This document shows, in pieces, positions 17,280-25,851 of a DNA stretch of 64,000 bases. The translations under genes and the position numbers were made by a program. Numbering within the stretch: the first letter of the stretch is position 1; the number at the start of each line of letters is the position of its first letter. The notes under the pieces were generated by a model, which saw nothing but the letters and a program-made list of their open reading frames with translations, did no database searches and had not been told where the DNA came from. The DNA is from VRUE01 sp963764365 (GTDB taxonomy: Bacteria; Actinomycetota; Thermoleophilia; Solirubrobacterales; 70-9), in contig CAVXSI010000015.1 in NCBI GenBank assembly GCA_963764365.1, positions 1 to 64,000 on the forward strand, given 5' to 3'.

Positions 17280-18110
17280 ATGGCGGCACGGATCATCGAC
17301 GGCAAGGCGGTCGCGGCGCGGCTGCGCGAGCGGGTCAGGGCCGAAGTCGCGGCGATGCCCTCGCCTCCCGGGCTGGCGACGATCCTGGTCGGCGACGACC
17401 CCGCCTCCGCCGTCTACGTGCGGATGAAGCGCGAGGACTCGGCCGAGGTCGGGATCGAGTCGTTCCACCACGAGCCCGGCGGCGACGTCTCCCAGGAGGA
17501 GCTGGCGGCGCTGATCGAGTCGCTCAACGCCGACGAGCGAGTGCACGGCATTCTCCTGCAGCTGCCGCTTCCCGCGCACCTCGATCAGGACCCGTTGATC
17601 TCGCTGATCGACCCGGCCAAGGACGTCGACGGACTGACGCCGATCAACGCCGGGCGGCTCTTCCAGGGGCACCCGGGGGCGATCGCCTCCTGCACGCCGG
17701 CCGGGGTGATGGTCCTGCTGGAGGAGGCCGGGGTCGAGCTCGAGGGTGCGAGGGCGGTGGTGATCGGCCGTTCGATCCTCGTCGGCAAGCCGCTGGCGGC
17801 GCTGTTGCTGGCGGCGAACGCGACCGTCACCCACTGTCACTCGCGCACCCGCGACCTCGCCACCGTCTGCCGCGAGGCCGACGTGCTGGTGGCGGCCGCC
17901 GGGACTCCCGGCCTGATTGGCGCCGAGATGGTCAAACAGGGAGCGACGGTGATCGACGTCGGCACCAACCGGGTCGACGGCAAGCTGGTCGGCGACGTCG
18001 ACTTCGAGGCGGTCCGCGAGCGCGCCGGCGCGATCACCCCGGTGCCGGGCGGGGTCGGGCCGATGACCCGGGCGATGCTGCTCGTCAACACGGTGGGCGC
18101 CGCGCGATGA
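17280..18110 (+). CDS. folD: Methylenetetrahydrofolate dehydrogenase / cyclohydrolase
   Basis: A 276-residue bifunctional enzyme interconverting methylene-, methenyl- and formyl-tetrahydrofolate with NADP. Diagnostic motifs are YVRMKREDSAEVGI (catalytic Lys), GILLQLPLPAHLD, KDVDGLTPINAGRLF, GRSILVGKPLAALLL and PVPGGVGPMTRAMLL. The length is standard. It begins 4 bp after the helicase stop and overlaps the downstream membrane-protein gene by 4 bp (ATGA), so the three genes probably share a transcript. One-carbon supply ties loosely to the serine and cysteine genes nearby. Confidence 0.95.
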   Translation: MAARIIDGKAVAARLRERVRAEVAAMPSPPGLATILVGDDPASAVYVRMKREDSAEVGIESFHHEPGGDVSQEELAALIESLNADERVHGILLQLPLPAHLDQDPLISLIDPAKDVDGLTPINAGRLFQGHPGAIASCTPAGVMVLLEEAGVELEGARAVVIGRSILVGKPLAALLLAANATVTHCHSRTRDLATVCREADVLVAAAGTPGLIGAEMVKQGATVIDVGTNRVDGKLVGDVDFEAVRERAGAITPVPGGVGPMTRAMLLVNTVGAAR

Positions 18111-18676
18111 TCAAGCTCAGCCGGGGGGAGAAGATCGCCGCCGTCTCGGCGGTTCTGCTCTTCGCCTTCATGTTCCTCGACTGGTTCGGCGCCAAGGTCT
18201 CCGGGATCCCCGGCTTCACGGGCGCCACCCCCGGCGGCAGCGCCTGGCAGGTGCTCGACGTGATCCCGGTCTTCCTGATGCTGGCGATCGTCTCCGCGGT
18301 CGGGGTGGCGGTCGTCCGCCTCAGCGACGCCGATCTCGAGCCGACGGTCTCGCTGAACGCGATCGTCGCCGCGGCCGGCGCGCTGGCGGCGCTGCTGATC
18401 CTCTTCCGCATCGTCGACCCGCCCGGGGTCGGCACCCTCGCCGGCGTCGCGGTCGACGTCACCCTCGAGCCGGGGATCTTCCTCGGGCTCGCCGCCGCGG
18501 CGGGGATCGCCTACGGCGGCTACAGCGCGATGCGAGAGGAGGGCCTCACCTTCGCCGAGGTCGGCGACCGCCTATCCGAGCAGGCCGGCGGCGACTCGCC
18601 TGCTGAAGGCGACGATCGTCATCATCGGGTTGACGCCGACCGAGGTCGGGAACAGCGAGGCGTCCGCGACGTATAG
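18107..18676 (+). CDS. Small polytopic membrane protein, function unknown
   Basis: A 189-residue protein, ATG overlapping the folD stop. Four hydrophobic segments are visible: IAAVSAVLLFAFMFLDWF, DVIPVFLMLAIVSAVGVAVV, NAIVAAAGALAALLILF and PGIFLGLAAAAGIAYGGY. I do not recognise a named family. The last 35 or so residues are polar and overlap the 3' end of the convergent GMC oxidoreductase gene by 105 bp. The conserved part probably ends near SAMREEGLTFAEVGDRL, so the tail may have arisen by loss of an earlier stop. It is translationally coupled to folD. Confidence 0.7.
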   Translation: MIKLSRGEKIAAVSAVLLFAFMFLDWFGAKVSGIPGFTGATPGGSAWQVLDVIPVFLMLAIVSAVGVAVVRLSDADLEPTVSLNAIVAAAGALAALLILFRIVDPPGVGTLAGVAVDVTLEPGIFLGLAAAAGIAYGGYSAMREEGLTFAEVGDRLSEQAGGDSPAEGDDRHHRVDADRGREQRGVRDV

Positions 18677-20374
18677 GCCCTCGACGCCGTGGACCGAGCC
18701 GTCGGCGCCGCAGACGCCCTCGCCGGGCGCGGCGATACGGGCGGTGCCCATCGGGTGGAAGGCCTCGAGTCGCAGCTCGGACGGCTTGAAGGAGGTCGCT
18801 TCGAACGCCGCCACGTCGCCGGGTCGCAGCACCGGGGCGCGACCGATGTTCGGGTAGACCTCACTCGCCCCGGCGGCGAAGTGGATCTCGGCGGCGCGGG
18901 CGATGCCGAAGGCGAGGCGGCGGGCGTCCTCGTCGCTGAGCGCGTAGGTGGCGCGCAGCGAGCCGTCGCGGGCGAGGCCGACCCGCCCGGCCGACTCGTC
19001 GGAGAGGTGGACGCCGATCGAGCCGATCCGGTCGAATCCGAGGATCGCCTCCTGGTGCTCGCGGCCGGAGCCGAGCAGCCAGGCGCCGCCGAAGGCCAGC
19101 GGCGTGAAGGTCGCCTCGAGCAGGACTCGCTCGCGCTCCCACTCGTCGACGTAGTAGCTCTGCATCACCCCCTCCCAGCCGCGCACCTCCTCCTCATAGC
19201 GGGCGCCGACCCAGCAGGCGGGGTGGATGTGGAGGTTGCGCCCTGCCTGGCGCCCGCCGAGCCCGGAGCGCAGCAGCAGCTCGGGCGTCCCGAGCGCTCC
19301 ACCGGCGGCGATCGTCGCCAGGCGGGCGCGCACCGTGTAGCCACCGCGGCAGCGGACACCGGCGGCGCGGCCGTCCTCGACGAGGATGCGGCGCGCCTCG
19401 ACCCCGGTTCGCAGCCTCGCCCCGGCGGCGACCGCGCGCGGCAGGTAGCTGACGTGCATGCCGCGCTTGGCGTCGATCCGGCAGCCGAACGGGCAGGAGC
19501 TGCACTGCACGCAGCTGCCGGCGTTGCGCGAGATCGGCCCGCCGGAGGCCCCGAGCGCCGCCGCCCCCTCCATCGCCAGCTGGCCGTTGCGGCCCATTCG
19601 CTCGGGGTCGAGCGGCGTCACCCGCAGGAACTCCTCGGCCTCGGCGAAGTCCGCCGCCAGGTCCCCCGCCCAGTGGACGCCGTAGCGCTCGCGCCAGTGC
19701 TCCAGCACCGGCTCCGGGGCGCGGAAGCAGGTGCCGGAATTGACCACGGTGGTGCCGCCGACGGTGCGCCCGACCGGCACCGGGATCGGCGGCTTGCCCT
19801 CGGCGACGGTCAGCCCGGCGTCGCGGTAGAGCGAGGCGATCGCCTGCAGCGGGTCGCTCGGGTAGCTGTCGCGCTCGAAGCTCTCGCCCGCCTCGAGCAC
19901 GATCACGTCGAGGCCGGCCTCGGCAAGGGTCGCGGCGGCGACGGCGCCGCCGGCACCGGAGCCGACGATGACGACGTCGCATTCCTCGCCGCCGGTGGGC
20001 GGGACGGTGTCGCCGAGCGGTCCGGCGGGCTCCGGCAGCGAGCCGTCGGCGAGGCGGCAGCTGGTCTCGAGGCCGAGCTTCGCTTCGACCCGCGGGTCGA
20101 TCGCGTAGCCGAATGTGGTGAAGGTCTTCGCCATCAGCAGCAGCTCGTGGTGGAGGCCTAAGCGGGACGCCTCCATCCCCCGCAGCACGTCTTCGCGGGC
20201 GCCGACCTCGAGCCGGCTGAAGCGCCAGGGGAAGGAAAGCCACTCGAACGCCCGCAGGCCGAGGCGGACGCGGAGCAGCATCCGCGGCGAGAGCGAGCGC
20301 AGGAACTCGGCGACCGGGCCGGAGACGTCGACCTCGCGCTCGGCCGCGGGCAGCCCGCCGTGCGCCGGGGCCAT
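18572..20374 (-). CDS. GMC-family FAD oxidoreductase with a cysteine cluster
   Basis: At least 600 residues. The FAD-binding Rossmann motif VVIVGSGAGGAVAAATLAEA is near residue 135. A region GRTVGGTTVVNSGTC follows, and the C-terminal GMC block is FHPMGTARIAAPGE to GLYVADASLFPTSVGVNPMM. A CX2CX2CX3C cluster (CVQCSSCPFGCRIDAKRG) lies near residues 287-300, as in some long-chain alcohol oxidase and choline dehydrogenase relatives. Whether it binds an Fe-S centre is unknown. The family-like N-terminus continues upstream of ATG 20374 (LSTAEQRTLSAICEA) up to the stop of the previous gene without a standard start codon, so a CTG start is possible. Substrate unknown, probably an alcohol or sterol. 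Confidence 0.85.
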   Translation of the reverse strand: MAPAHGGLPAAEREVDVSGPVAEFLRSLSPRMLLRVRLGLRAFEWLSFPWRFSRLEVGAREDVLRGMEASRLGLHHELLLMAKTFTTFGYAIDPRVEAKLGLETSCRLADGSLPEPAGPLGDTVPPTGGEECDVVIVGSGAGGAVAAATLAEAGLDVIVLEAGESFERDSYPSDPLQAIASLYRDAGLTVAEGKPPIPVPVGRTVGGTTVVNSGTCFRAPEPVLEHWRERYGVHWAGDLAADFAEAEEFLRVTPLDPERMGRNGQLAMEGAAALGASGGPISRNAGSCVQCSSCPFGCRIDAKRGMHVSYLPRAVAAGARLRTGVEARRILVEDGRAAGVRCRGGYTVRARLATIAAGGALGTPELLLRSGLGGRQAGRNLHIHPACWVGARYEEEVRGWEGVMQSYYVDEWERERVLLEATFTPLAFGGAWLLGSGREHQEAILGFDRIGSIGVHLSDESAGRVGLARDGSLRATYALSDEDARRLAFGIARAAEIHFAAGASEVYPNIGRAPVLRPGDVAAFEATSFKPSELRLEAFHPMGTARIAAPGEGVCGADGSVHGVEGLYVADASLFPTSVGVNPMMTIVAFSRRVAAGLLG

Positions 20375-20434
20375 CGCCTCGCAGATCGCGCTCAGGGTTC
20401 GCTGCTCGGCGGTCGACAGCCCCGGCGGGCGCTG

Positions 20435-20878
20435 TCAGCCGGGGGCGACGGGCCGTTCGACCCGGCCGGCCAGCGACCAGAGCCAGAGCGCGGCGACCGC
20501 GAGGAAGCCGTCGACGAGGAAGTTGAGCAGATAGATGAAGACGTCCTGGTCGAAGACGAAGAAGCCGAGTGAGCCGAGCGAGGAGGCGGTCTTGCCGACC
20601 GCGAGGACGAGGATCAGCGGCCGGTAGCGGACCACGTCGGCCTGGGCGACGACGCAGATGCCCGTTATGACGACCATGTAGGCGAAGGCGAGCGCCAGCC
20701 AGAGGTCCTCCTGGGTGTGCGGGGCGCGGGGGAAGCTGCCGATCGAGTTGCCGAGGTCGGAGATGACGTCGAGGACGCCGCTGGGGACGGCGATGAAGAG
20801 GATTCCCACCAGGGCGAAGCTGAGCGCCATCAGGCGCAGGCCGAGGACCGCGAACGCCTCTGCTTTCTTCCCGCGCAT
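20435..20878 (-). CDS. Small membrane protein upstream of the GMC oxidoreductase
   Basis: A 147-residue protein with four predicted transmembrane helices: LMALSFALVGILFIAVPSGV, LWLALAFAYMVVITGICVV, PLILVLAVGKTASSLGSLGF and FIYLLNFLVDGFLAVAALWL. I do not recognise a family. Its stop is 60 bp from the annotated ATG of the GMC gene and directly abuts the in-frame upstream extension, so the two are likely co-transcribed. It may be a membrane partner of the oxidoreductase, by context only. A 7-bp hairpin lies 16 bp upstream of its start. Confidence 0.7.
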   Translation of the reverse strand: MRGKKAEAFAVLGLRLMALSFALVGILFIAVPSGVLDVISDLGNSIGSFPRAPHTQEDLWLALAFAYMVVITGICVVAQADVVRYRPLILVLAVGKTASSLGSLGFFVFDQDVFIYLLNFLVDGFLAVAALWLWSLAGRVERPVAPG

Positions 20879-20893
20879 GCCGGCGGGCAGGAT

Positions 20894-20913
20894 AACTGGC
20901 TGGGTGGCCAGTT
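20894..20913 (-). promoter_or_regulatory. Palindrome upstream of the membrane-protein/GMC operon
   Basis: AACTGGC (20894-20900) and GCCAGTT (20907-20913) form a perfect 7-bp inverted repeat with a 6-nt spacer, 16 bp upstream of the membrane-protein ATG. Position and size fit an operator or a ribosome-site hairpin. No regulator gene is adjacent. Confidence 0.35.
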
Positions 20914-20920
20914 GTGCTGA

Positions 20921-21039
20921 GGCGCGGGATGCGGGTAGGGGGTTCCGCTTAACTTTTTCGCCTGGCGCGGGGCGTCTCTCGCCGACGCGGTCGGGCGAAA
21001 GAGTACAAGACGCTCCACCCCCTACCCGCATCCCGCGCC
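20921..21039. repeat. Large foldback structure between divergent genes
   Basis: A perfect 23-bp inverted repeat (20921-20943 against 21017-21039) with a 73-nt loop. The arm begins GGCGCGGGATGCGGGTAGGG. The loop folds further: CTTTTTCGCC against GGCGAAAGAG, and GCGTC/GACGC around a short loop. It sits in the promoter region between the minus-strand membrane gene and gatC, unlike the other foldbacks here, which are at gene 3' ends. No sequence core is shared with families 1 or 2. Confidence 0.7.
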
Positions 21040-21068
21040 GATTCGGAGTCGCACCTAGAATCCGCGGC

Positions 21069-21352
21069 GTGATCGATCGGGAGCAGGTTGTCCATGTCGC
21101 GAAGCTCGCCCGGCTGCGGCTTTCCGAGGAGGAGTTGGAGCGGATGGCTGGGGAGCTGTCCGGGATCCTCGGGCATGTCGATCGGATCGGGGAGCTGGAT
21201 CTGGACGGGGTGGAGCCGACCTCGCATGTGGTCGAGCTGGAGAACGTGCTTCGGGCGGATGAGCCTCGGCCGAGCTGGCCTCGGGAGGCTGTGCTCGAGC
21301 AGGCGCCGGATTCGGCCGAGGGCGCCTTCCGGGTGCCGTCGCCGCAGGCGGA

Positions 21353-21356
<4 letters not shown>
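21069..21356 (+). CDS. gatC: Asp/Glu-tRNA amidotransferase subunit C
   Basis: A 95-residue small subunit that stabilises GatA in the GatCAB complex, which amidates Glu-tRNA(Gln) and, in many bacteria, Asp-tRNA(Asn). The family pattern is clear: VVHVAKLARLRLSEEELERM, GILGHVDRIGELDLDGVEPT, then VLRADEPRPSW. The start is GTG 21069. It overlaps gatA by 4 bp and is first in gatC-gatA-gatB, with the large foldback just upstream. Confidence 0.93.
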
Positions 21357-22754
<1,398 letters not shown>

Positions 22755-22762
<8 letters not shown>

Positions 22763-24182
22763 GCTGGAGGCGGTGATCGGGCTGGAGATCCACGTCCAGC
22801 TGTCGACCGAGACGAAGATGTTCTGCGGCTGCGCGCTCTCCTTCGGCGACGAGCCGAACGTCCACACCTGCCCGGTCTGCCTCGCCCACCCCGGGGTGCT
22901 GCCGGTGCCGAACGAGGAGGCGATCCGCCACGCGCTGAAGATCGCCGCGGCGCTGGAGTGCGAGGTGGCGCCGCGCTCGATCTTCCACCGCAAGAACTAC
23001 TTCTACCCGGACAACCCGAAGGCCTACCAGATCAGTCAGTACGACATCCCGCTTGCCTCGAACGGGGCCCTGGGGGGGATCCGCATCCACCGCGCCCACC
23101 TCGAGGAGGACGCGGCGAAGACGATCCACGTCGGCGAGTCCGGCCGTATCCACGGCTCCGACAGCTCGCTGATCGACTTCAACCGCGGCGGCACGCCGCT
23201 GGTCGAGATAGTCACCGAGCCCGACCTGCGCGGCGCCGCCGAGGCCGGCGCCTGGGCGCGCCTGCTCCGCACCACGGTCCGCCAGCTCGGCGTCTCCGAC
23301 GTCAACATGGAGGAGGGCAGCCTGCGGGTCGACGCCAACGTCTCCGTGCGCCCGGCGGGCAGCGAGAAGCTGGGGACGAAGACCGAGCTGAAGAACATGA
23401 ACAGCTTCCGCTTCCTCGAACGCGGGATCGAGGCCGAGTTGGCCCGCCAGCGCGAGCTGGTCGAGGCGGGGGGGGCGGTGGTCCAGGAGACCCTCCACTT
23501 CGACCCCGAGGACGGCTCGCTGACGCCGCTGCGCTCGAAGGAGGAGGCGCACGACTACCGCTACTTCCCCGAGCCCGACCTGGTGCCGCTGGCGCCGACC
23601 GAGGCGATGCTGCGCGAGGCCCGCGAGTCGCTGCCGGAGCTGCCGGAGGCGCGGATGCGCCGCTACGAAGAGGAGCTTGGCCTCTCGGCCGACCACGCCA
23701 CGCAGTTGGCTGCCGACCCCGACGAAGCCGCCTACTTCGAAGCGGTCTGCGAAGCGGCCGGCGGAATCGAGCCGCGGGTCGTCGCCAACTGGGTGACGGG
23801 CGAGCTGGCGGCGGCCAATCGCCAGCGCGACGGCGACGTCTGCGAGGTCGGCCCGCAGGCGCTGGCGACGCTGGTCGGCATGGTCCAGGCGAAGAAGATC
23901 TCCCACGGCAGCGGCAAGCAGGTGCTGGCGGCGCTGGTCGCCGAGGGCGGCGACCCGGAGGCGATCGTCGAGCGCGAGGGCCTCGCCCAGATCTCCGACA
24001 GCGGCGAGCTGGAGGGGATCGTCGCGGCGGCGGTCGACGCCAACCCCGAGGCCGCCGAGCAGATCCGCGCCGGCAACGGCAAGGCGATCGGCGCGATCGT
24101 CGGCGCGGTGATGCAGGAGACCAGGGGCCGCGCCGACGGCGGCGAGGTCAATCGCCTGATCCGGGAGAAGTTGCAGATTTAG
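22755..24182 (+). CDS. gatB: Asp/Glu-tRNA amidotransferase subunit B
   Basis: A 475-residue kinase-like subunit that activates and amidates the misacylated tRNA. Motifs include VIGLEIHVQLSTETKMFCGC at the N-terminus, the zinc-site cysteines continuing into HTCPVCLAHPGVLP, RKNYFYPDNPKAYQISQYD, LIDFNRGGTPLVEIVTEPD and HDYRYFPEPDLVPL. The C-terminal Yqey-like tail ends NRLIREKLQI. The ATG at 22755 is inside the end of gatA. A strong intrinsic terminator lies about 150 bp downstream. Confidence 0.95.
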
Positions 24183-24236
24183 GAGCAGGGGGGCGAAATC
24201 GTCTCGCTGCGCCCTTACGGATATGTGTCAACACAG

Positions 24237-24317
24237 ATGGCGGCGGTCTTGATCGCCAACGCCGGCGTGATGCGCTCGCTGATCGCGCTCGCATCGAAGC
24301 TCGCGGACCGCGACTGA
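24237..24317 (+). CDS. Possible 26-residue peptide before the gatB terminator
   Basis: A short frame from ATG 24237 encodes MAAVLIANAGVMRSLIALAS followed by KLADRD, an amphipathic or membrane-seeking helix with a charged end. It ends 16 bp before the terminator stem. No clear ribosome site is visible upstream, and an in-frame GTG at 24225 would add four residues. It may be a real small protein or chance coding; confidence is low. Confidence 0.25.
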   Translation: MAAVLIANAGVMRSLIALASKLADRD

Positions 24318-24333
24318 GACCCGCCGCAAAAGA

Positions 24334-24373
24334 AACGGCCCCGGGGGAGGAACCCCGGGGCCGTTCAATTTTG
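24334..24373 (+). terminator. Intrinsic terminator after gatCAB
   Basis: Perfect 13-bp arms AACGGCCCCGGGG (24334-24346) and CCCCGGGGCCGTT (24353-24365) with a GAGGAA loop, followed by CAATTTT. This is the one canonical stem plus T-run terminator seen in the window. Confidence 0.85.
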
Positions 24374-24495
24374 TGCCAACGCAGATTGGAGAAACCTTAG
24401 CACTGCATCCAGAACGTGCCTCCCGTCACTGTGTAACACGTAGCCGAGCTCGGGTCGATCGGCCACCCGAGGCCGCTTGACGCCACAATGGCACC
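24374..24495. other. Short intergenic stretch with possible gene remnant
   Basis: On the minus strand a frame ending at 24397 reads SSATCYTVTGGTFWMQC before its stop, which looks like the C-terminal tip of an exported or pilin-like protein with paired Cys. It has no convincing upstream part, since that strand is covered by the next gene. A direct repeat, TGTGCCAACGCAGATTGG (24372-24389), resembles TGTGTCAACACAGATGG at 24224-24240. Confidence 0.3.
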
Positions 24496-24780
24496 GTGGG
24501 ATACGAGTACCTCCTCATAGCCTTCTCCTTCGGGCTGCCGACCGCGATCGTCGGCCGCGCCAAGGGCAGCTCGTTCTGGCTCTGGCTGCTGATCGGCACC
24601 GTCGTGCCGGTGCTCGGCCTGGTCGCCGCGATCCTCTACCGCCGCGATAGGGACGAACCCGAGCGCCAGTGCCCGACCTGCCGCAAGGCGGTCAAGCTCT
24701 ACGTCCAGGTCTGCCCCCGCTGCGGCACCGACCTCTACCTGCCGGACCCGGCCGCCGTGCGGCACCCCGGCGTCAGGTAG
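24496..24780 (+). CDS. Small membrane protein with C-terminal zinc ribbon
   Basis: A 94-residue protein from GTG 24496. Two hydrophobic segments (YLLIAFSFGLPTAIVG and FWLWLLIGTVVPVLGLVAAI) are followed by a zinc-ribbon with two Cys pairs: CPTCRKAVKLYVQVCPRCGTDL. This architecture is common among uncharacterised actinobacterial membrane proteins; its role is unknown. It ends back to back with the convergent glycosyltransferase gene, with no bases between the two stop codons. Confidence 0.7.
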   Translation: MGYEYLLIAFSFGLPTAIVGRAKGSSFWLWLLIGTVVPVLGLVAAILYRRDRDEPERQCPTCRKAVKLYVQVCPRCGTDLYLPDPAAVRHPGVR

Positions 24781-25851
24781 CTACCGCAGCCAGGTCCTGA
24801 CGATCGCGTTGGCGAAGCCGAGGCCGTAGCGCGCTACGGCCGGCTTCTTCGAGCTGCCGTGCAGGCGCTTGGCGACGGTCACCGGGACCTCCTTCGCCGG
24901 CACCCCGCGCTTGATCGCCTCGATCATGAACTCGGAGGTGTGGAACTGCTCCTGGCGCAGGACGAGCTGGGGGAGGACGGCGGTGCGGACGGCGCGGTAG
25001 CCGTTCGAGCAGTCGCTGACCTCGGTCCGGGTGATGAAGGAGACGAGCCGGTTGAAGAAGACGATCCCCAGCTCGCGCGCGAAGTGGTTGTCGTCCGCCT
25101 CGCCCAGTACCCGCGAGCCGTGGGCGACGTCGACCTCGCCGTCGAGCACCGGCTTGACCAGCCGCTCCATCTCCGACGGCAGGTGCTGGCCGTCGGCGTC
25201 CAGGGTCACCACGACCTCGGCGCCCGATTCGACCATCAGCCGGTAGCCGGTGCGCAGGGCCGCTCCGCCGCCGCGGTTGATCACGTGGCGGGCGACGACC
25301 GCGCCGTGCTCGGCGGCGACGTCGCCGGTGCCGTCGCGCGAGCCGTCGTCGACCACAAGCACCGCGGTCTCGACGCCGCAGACCTCGCGCGGCATCAGGT
25401 CGAGCACCTGGCCGACGTTCTCGGCCTCGTTGTAGGCGGGGACGAGGATCGCCACCCTGCCGCGGAAGCGCTCCGGCAGCTTCGCCTGGCGGAACTCCTC
25501 CCAGGCGAGCCCCTCGAGCACCGCCGAGAGCTGCCGTGCGTTGCGCGCCGCCTGTGAGACCGCGCGCAGGATCAGCGCGAAGAGAATGAAGATCGCGAAC
25601 ACGGCGAGGCCGAGGATGCGGCCGCCGTTGCCCTTTTCGAACGAGAAGGCGGAGAGCAGCTTGTCGGTGATTTCGGTGCCGGCGACCAGCGCCAGGCCGA
25701 GCCCGGCGAGCAGCAGGATCGCCACGTCGGCGTTACGCAGCGAGCGGCGGCGCAGGACCGCGTAGGCGACGATCGCCGCGGCCGCGATCAGGCCGGCGGC
25801 GCGGAGCGCCGTCAGCTCGGAGGGGAAGATGCCTGCCTGGGGGACTGCCAT
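24781..25851 (-). CDS. DUF2304 / family 2 glycosyltransferase fusion
   Basis: A 356-residue membrane protein. The N-terminal ~110 residues contain three hydrophobic helices in a DUF2304-like arrangement (LIAAAAIVAYAVLRRRSLRN, then VAILLLAGLGLALVAG, then LAVFAIFILFALILRAVSQA). A cytosolic GT2 domain follows: VAILVPAYNEAENVGQVLD, VLVVDDGSRDGTGDVA and VVTLDADGQHLPSEMERLV, where the DXD-type motif binds the sugar nucleotide. It resembles dolichyl-phosphate mannose synthases, so it likely loads a sugar onto a polyprenyl phosphate. The start is ATG 25851. It is third in a minus-strand operon behind two GT39-like enzymes and overlaps the second by 40 bp. Confidence 0.85.
   Translation of the reverse strand: MAVPQAGIFPSELTALRAAGLIAAAAIVAYAVLRRRSLRNADVAILLLAGLGLALVAGTEITDKLLSAFSFEKGNGGRILGLAVFAIFILFALILRAVSQAARNARQLSAVLEGLAWEEFRQAKLPERFRGRVAILVPAYNEAENVGQVLDLMPREVCGVETAVLVVDDGSRDGTGDVAAEHGAVVARHVINRGGGAALRTGYRLMVESGAEVVVTLDADGQHLPSEMERLVKPVLDGEVDVAHGSRVLGEADDNHFARELGIVFFNRLVSFITRTEVSDCSNGYRAVRTAVLPQLVLRQEQFHTSEFMIEAIKRGVPAKEVPVTVAKRLHGSSKKPAVARYGLGFANAIVRTWLR

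Noticed and set aside
14957..17305. 782-codon open frame antisense to the UvrD/PcrA gene
   Set aside because: Same reason: long antisense frames are expected here, and the sense strand has clear helicase motifs.
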